Part shown: piece by piece, positions 59,151 through 64,000 of the stretch
How the letters are laid out: each line of letters starts with the position of its first letter
Position numbering within the stretch: position 1 is the first letter of the stretch
Assembly: GCA_007449985.2 (NCBI GenBank)
Contig: VIIQ02000574.1
Location: 372,001-436,000, forward strand
Length of the DNA stretch: 64,000 nucleotides
Direction: 5' to 3'
Origin: Desmodesmus armatus
Lineage: Eukaryota; Chlorophyta; Chlorophyceae; Sphaeropleales; Scenedesmaceae
Made by a program: the position numbers and the translations under genes
Notes under the pieces: model-generated
What the model saw: only the letters and a program-made list of their open reading frames with translations
The model's database searches: none
Told to the model about the DNA's origin: nothing

Positions 59151-60283
59151 GGTGCAGCGCTGCCACATGAGGGCAAAGCTCCTGGTCAGTGCTGGCATGC
59201 TGAAGGGCTAGGTAGCCAGTTGTGCTGGCAGGCATGCTGTCGCCCCAACATGACCACCAATAACAAGCGCTTGACTAGCTGTGCTGGCACACAAAGCGTG
59301 ACCCTGTCATCACCACTACCCACCTGGCTTGCCCCAATTGGGCTTGCCCTGCGGCTCGTCCCCTCCCCGGCGCTGCTGCTGCTGGTGCTGCCGGCCTGCA
59401 GCCCCTGACCCCCTGCCACCGCCCCTGTCCTCACGCTGCTGGTGTCCTGCACCATCAGCTCGCTGGTGGTGCTGCTGATGGCGGTCTTCCCTGCCAGCAC
59501 CATCACCAGCAGGGTGGAGCTCCTCCCTGCCTCCTCTGCTGCTGCCCCAGTCCTGCCTGCGTCCTTCATCCCTGCCTGCTGGCGGCGCACCCCTGTCCCT
59601 GCCCCGCTCCTGTTCCTGCTCACGCTCCCGGTCTCGCTGCTTGTCCACCTCTCCGTGCCTGTGCCGCTCTCTGCTCCTTTCTCTGCTGCTGTACGGCGCC
59701 TGCCTGCTTTGCTGCCTGTCCCTGTCATCCCTGTCTGGGTCCCGCTGCCTGCTGCTGCCACCACCCCTGCTGCTCAGTGGGTCCGCTTCCCGGTCCCGCT
59801 CACGCCTGCTGCTTTCGTGATGGTTGCGTCCACTTGTGCTGGCTGGCCTGTCATGCCTGTCTGAGGGCCTTTCATACTCGCCCTGCTGCTTGTGACGCGC
59901 ATAGCCCTCTTCCTCTCTGGCCCTGTGCTGCTCTCTGCTGCGCTCCCTGCCTTTGTCAGCACCACGCTCATCCCTGCATGTAGAGTGTCAGAGGCATTGC
60001 GGTGCATCTTGAAGGGTACAGCAACACACGGGGCTACGCTGTGTGCTGCTGCTGGAGGTCATGTTGCTGCTGCTTCCTCCCTGCTGCTCACCTGCTGCTG
60101 TGCCGCTCCCTGCTGTCATGGCGACGGCGCTTCCTGCAGTGTCAAAGTGTACAGTAACCTCAAGTGAGCACCGTGTTCAAAGGTGGTGAGGCTGTGACAA
60201 ATGCAGTCAGTGAGGCCGATCTGTTGCTCTGTCGAGCCTCTCAAGGCGTGCACCTACCTGTCCGGAGACTCCGCAGCACCCAT
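58037..60283 (-). CDS. DDL: DAWDLE/SNIP1-like FHA-domain protein
   Basis: Five exons join in phase: 60283-60258 (MGAAESPD), 60133-60092 (KRRRHDSRERHSS), 59973-59324, 58945-58627, 58244-58037, about 415 residues. The first 230 residues are Arg/Asp/Glu/Ser-rich (RERSREQHRAREEE, DKQRDREREQEQERGRDRG), a nuclear RS/RD-like region. The C-terminal FHA domain matches DAWDLE/SNIP1: WKLFVYKGAE, YLFGKDRKVADIPTDHPSCSRQHAVI with the phosphothreonine-binding Arg/Ser/His, then LLDLETTNGTTINNERLDG and DVIRFGFSSRDYV. In plants DAWDLE binds DCL1 and pri-miRNA, and SNIP1 belongs to the spliceosome, so a role in pre-mRNA or small-RNA processing is likely. Exons 4-5 lie inside a direct repeat whose other copy is truncated. 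Confidence 0.88.
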
Positions 60284-60809
60284 GAGTGAGTTGATGACTG
60301 CAGATTGTAACCAGAGACGAACAGCAGCCTAGCTGGCAAACTTTGGACAGCAGATCGATAGGATGGGGATGCAGCCTTGTGACAAGTTGAGGAGGTCAAA
60401 ACAAACATGCGGCCTTGCAGCAACGATGGCGACAAAACACCCTGGCGACAGCACATCCTTTGCAAGAACAGTTGCCAACCGTTGGTCCTTTGAATTGCAG
60501 CTGATTGGATGGTGTAGCCATCAGCAGCGCTACATCGTCGCATACTTGATATTTCACCTCTCAACCCTAGTCCACCGTCCTTCAAAGGTCTCGTCTCGGA
60601 AGTGTGGGTGTCATATCCGAACGTCGGACGAAGGTCGGTCTTTCGACGTCTACATACAGCCAGATAGTGCGATCCGTCGACAGATGCAAGTTAACAACAC
60701 ACTAAGCCCATCGTATCTGTCAAGCAAGGTGTGTCGCGGAGACGCTGTGCTTTTCCTTGGCAATCATGTGGCGCACGTAGCGAAGAGGCAAGAATGTGAA
60801 CCCGCCAAG
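60284..60809. promoter_or_regulatory. Bidirectional intergenic region, DAWDLE-like and pmp-like genes
   Basis: 526 bp between divergent start codons. The plus-strand frame of the next gene stays open upstream to 60363, but the signal peptide begins at 60810, so that extension is not taken as coding. Confidence 0.4.
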
Positions 60810-63800
60810 ATGCCATCCATCAGTTGTGCCTGCTGTATCCTTTTTTCGTTGATAATAGTGGGCTCTGTTGCTGCAGCAGCTCCCACAGCAGGCCACAGCA
60901 GACAGACTGTCTGCAAGCTGGTGTTGCGTGGATATGGTCGTGGATATGGTCGTAGCAGCAGTGGCAAGACAGGCATTGCCTGGGCCCTGATGGAGTGCTT
61001 GCCACTGGTGCAGCAGCCACTATCCATCACCATAGACCAAACACACCTGGGCAAGTTTGCTCCAAGCTTCAAGGGCGTGAGGCTGACGACAGAGCAGGAG
61101 ACACCCTGCCTGGCAAAGGGCACAGCTGATGCGCTGATGTCATTTTGTGGCAACCAGCAGATCCTGTTGGAGCACCCTGTGGTTGAGGGAATTGTGATGG
61201 AACGCCCAGTGGACAACAGCAGCGACTGGGACCCTTCCCTGCTGTTCTTCGGGGGCAGCGTCAACGTTACTTTCAGCATGGGCCGACTGCAGCACAATAT
61301 GGGCAGGCCTGTGCTCCAGGTACGGCGCAGCGCCAGTGTCATGTTGCGCCAAACCAACATTGGGTCTAACAGCGTCCATCGTGGAAGCAGCTGTGTGGAG
61401 GTTGGGGACCAAGCGCGCCTCACACTATTCAACAGTCAGCTGGTGGGCAACACGGCTAAGGCTGCAGCAGGGGCCTTGTTCGCCTCACAGCATGCGGCTG
61501 TGGTGCTGACATCCGGCAGTGTTTGCAGCAACAATACAGCTACAGAGGCAATGGGAGGCTGCATGCGGCTGCAGAAGAACGCCACTGCCATGATGGACCA
61601 CAGCTCAAAAATCACTGACAACAGAGCGATGAGGGCGCAGGGGTTGCCCTGAGGGACCATGCCGCTTTGTGGGTGCAGGGCGTGATTTCGGGAAACAAGG
61701 CCATCCTGCCTGCAACGGGGAATAACGGAGGGGGTGTGTTTGTTGTCGGCAAGGCGCGTGTCTTGTTTGATCATGGCAGTCATTTGGATGCTAACATTGC
61801 AGCCGGCATGGGAGGCGGTGTCGCCTTGTTTGAAAAAGCATATGCTGCTTTCGCAACAGGAAGCAGCTGTTTGGGAAATGGGGCTCTGGACGCTGGTGGT
61901 TGCATAGTAGCCACAGACAACAGCACAGTGCTGGTGGAGGGCACTGTTGAGGGCAACACAGCCGGTGCTGGGGGTGGTGCTGCTGTTGCAGGCAATGCCA
62001 CAATGCGCATGTACGGATGCATGTTGAACAACGCAGCATCTGTGGGCGGGGGTCTCGTGTGTACGGACAGTGCGTGGGCAGTGATTGGGGAGTGTGTCAC
62101 TTTCATGCACAACAGGGCTGGAAATTTGGGGCTCGGCAACATCACAAAAAGGTATCTTACCGAGGCTGGTGGAGGGGCTGTAGCAGTCAATGGGCCACGT
62201 GCCATGCTGAAGCTGGGCAGCTGTGTTGTCCTTGCCAACAACACGGCATCGCTGATTGGTGGCGGGTTGCTGTTTCACCACAATACACCCATCGTCAGCT
62301 CTCGCAAGAGTTTTGCCGAGTGTGCTGCATGGTGCAGCGGGCGCCAGCAGGCTCCTGCATGTTGTCAGAGCACGTGGCAGCCTGCTGCTATGCAGGCAAT
62401 GTTTGTTGCCAAATGTCAAAAGCCTAAACCATCTTCAAGCATAGGTGGTCAGCGTGCCGAAACACTGCCGCTGTTGCATGAAGGCATCAACACTGGCAGC
62501 AAGGCTTGGGACAGCCTTCCTGGACTCATGATTGTGGGCAATGCAGCTGACATGGGGGGTGGCATCTACCTCATGGGGTATCCAGTTGATGGTGCTGGCG
62601 ATATGACAAGCCTGATAGCCAACGCAACAATCATGTGCAACACCGGCCGCACCACTGGAGGCGGCGTCGTGACCGGCGGCACACGGCAGGCTCTTGAACT
62701 GACAGACACTGTGGTGGCAAGCAACAAGGCAACTTATGGCGCTGGTTTGGTAGTAACAAGCGAGTCTACCGCCACCTGCTCAGGGACCACTGTCATTGCG
62801 CACAACTTGGCAACTGGTGGGCGCTCGTATGCTGGGGGTGTGAGTGTGCTTGGTGCACTGGTGCTGAAGGATCAGGCTGTTGTGGAGCACAATGAGGCCA
62901 CATTCTATGGAGGCGGTGTTGCACTGGAATTCTCTGCCTCCCTCGAGTTACAGGGCCAAGCAGAGGTGCGCTACAACAAAGCAAGTACAGGAGGCGGGCT
63001 TGCATTGGCCAACTGGTTTGGTACGCATTTTGAGTCGTACGACATATTCAAGTCAGTGCATGACAACGAGGCCGACACCGCCAAGAACATCTACCTCCCT
63101 CCTCGCAACTTCAGTGCAATGCTGGTTGGCAGTAATGGCCGTGTTTCTCAAATCAACACGACCTTCATCTTCAACACAGTAAGCAGGGTCCCCAGAGACC
63201 AGGGGGTCATGCCCCTGGCTGTGCGCATCACAAGCCACAACAACCTCCCTGTTGCAGGGGCCCTGGTGCGCATCACCCTTGGTACCAATGAGCTACTGGG
63301 AGGTTTTCGCAAGACCAATGAATCTGGCGTCGCAGATTTTTACGACCTCAAGCTCCGTGCACCCCCAGGGCTCTACAACATCACCATTGCACCCCTGGAC
63401 TGGTTCTTTTCCCCAAAGCCCATGCATTTGTTGGTCAGGGTGCGGAGCTGCCAGCCAGGGGAAGTGACGCAGGGGTTGTCGGATGCCTGTGAGCCCTGCA
63501 CGCAGGGGAGCTACAGCCTCGACCCAGCCAATGCAAGCTGTGATGCTTGTCCTGAGGGGCGACGTGCCCGGGGCGCACCTCAATGCTGCCATTGCCAGGG
63601 TTCTTCCATTCAAGCAACCGGAGCAACCAGTTTCACAGGTAGGTAGGATAACTTGGGAGTTACACGCACCCACGGCAATTACATGTGTATACTGAGAGAA
63701 CTCCGAAAGGACACGGCCTTCCATGAACTTAGGCAAGTGCATAATGTGGCCAGGGAAAGCCATGGATCATTAACCCTCTGGGGCTTCGTGCATTTGCGCA

Positions 63801-64000
63801 AGCAGGTGGGAATGTGTGTTGCCAACACCGGGTGCTTGTTGACCTCTGTTGGCAATCAGCAGTGCAATGTCACCACGCAGAGTGATTCCTCAGCAGTTGC
63901 AATTGCTCACTAAGTGATGAGTACATGCTGACCTGCTGTTTCGCTGCAGGTGCCCCAATCCACTGGCTTGTGCCCCACATGCAGGCTTGCCGTGTGCTGA
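60810..64000 (+). CDS. Pmp-like beta-helix surface protein (partial, runs off window)
   Basis: Exon 1 is 60810-63638; exon 2 starts at 63950 and leaves the window. ATG 60810 opens a signal peptide (ISCACCILFSLIIVGSVAAAA). About 800 residues of right-handed beta-helix repeats follow, with frequent NNTA, GGG and GGAV turns (NNTATEAMGGCM, NTAGAGGGAAVAGN, NASTGGGLALAN-like), as in chlamydial Pmp-type and algal pmp-like proteins. A small beta-sandwich-like region (AVRITSHNNLPVAGALVRITLG) precedes a Cys-rich end (CQPGEV...CEPCTQGSYSLD...CDACPEG), then a segment resembling the GCC2/GCC3-type membrane-proximal region. Two one-base contractions are needed: the G run 61633-61635, and 63556-63559, after which LPGFFHSSNRSNQFHR|CPNPLAC reads across the intron. 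Large extracellular or membrane proteins of this type are numerous in chlorophytes. Confidence 0.75.

Noticed and set aside
60363..60809. N-terminal extension of the pmp-like protein
   Set aside because: The frame is open, but a typical signal peptide starts at the ATG at 60810, and the upstream part lacks family-like content.
1..64000. tRNA, rRNA or CRISPR elements
   Set aside because: No cloverleaf-like tRNA sequence, rRNA core or regularly spaced repeat array was recognised on either strand. A tRNAscan or Rfam run could still find a short RNA gene missed by eye.
1..64000. Autonomous transposon with reverse transcriptase or transposase
   Set aside because: No RT, integrase or transposase motifs were seen. 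The duplicated blocks consist of host genes and lack terminal repeats.

Overview
The window is nuclear DNA of a unicellular green alga, most likely a chlorophycean. Genes are split by many short introns with GT...AG borders. Proteins carry long Gln, Ala and Gly runs encoded by CAG/GCN repeats, a TGTAA poly(A) signal follows at least one gene, and the families found (OPR-like repeats, plant-type U-box, DAWDLE, pmp-like surface proteins) fit a green-lineage host. The species cannot be named from the sequence. Exon borders below were set by hand from reading frame, splice phase and family alignment from memory; no search was run.

Layout. 1-10 kb: a MYND zinc-finger gene (minus) diverges from a gene ending in a helicase-associated (HA) domain (plus), followed by a conserved WD40 gene (plus). 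12.6-15.6 kb: a patatin-like lipase (minus). 16-18.9 kb: minus-strand open stretches that could not be assigned. 18.97-24.5 kb: receptor-like U-box gene, copy 1 (minus). 25.5-28 kb: an OPR-like helical-repeat gene (minus). 28.7-31.8 kb: mannose-6-phosphate isomerase (minus). 32.3-37.7 kb: a tau-tubulin-kinase-like protein kinase (plus). 39.1-43.3 kb: a PHD-finger protein (minus), divergent from a J-domain/RGG protein (43.9-45.45 kb, plus). 46.2-48.1 kb: a truncated copy of a DAWDLE/SNIP1-like FHA gene. 48.5-56.2 kb: receptor-like U-box gene, copy 2 (plus). 57.25-60.28 kb: the intact DAWDLE/SNIP1-like gene (minus), divergent from a pmp-like beta-helix surface protein (60.8 kb to beyond the window end).

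The most striking content is the pair of receptor-like U-box genes. Each joins an N-terminal helical domain (MLKL/plant U-box type), a U-box, one membrane span and a modular outer part. The outer part has a Pro/Ser linker, a hevein-type chitin-binding domain and a fucolectin-type (FTP) domain. Copy 2 adds six ricin-B-type QxW repeats, and copy 1 instead has a second Pro/Ser linker. This reads as a single-pass E3 ubiquitin ligase with a sugar-binding ectodomain. Copy 2 lies between two direct repeats of about 1.9 kb, one holding the truncated DAWDLE copy and one the end of the intact gene, so the locus looks prone to recombination.

A second theme is technical. At least a dozen places in otherwise well-conserved genes are off by exactly one base, and each is cured by lengthening a short run, usually of G. 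They cluster at 4.7-9.8, 47.9-55.5 and 61.6-63.6 kb. Uncorrected indels in the assembly are the simplest explanation, so these genes should not be called pseudogenes on this evidence alone.
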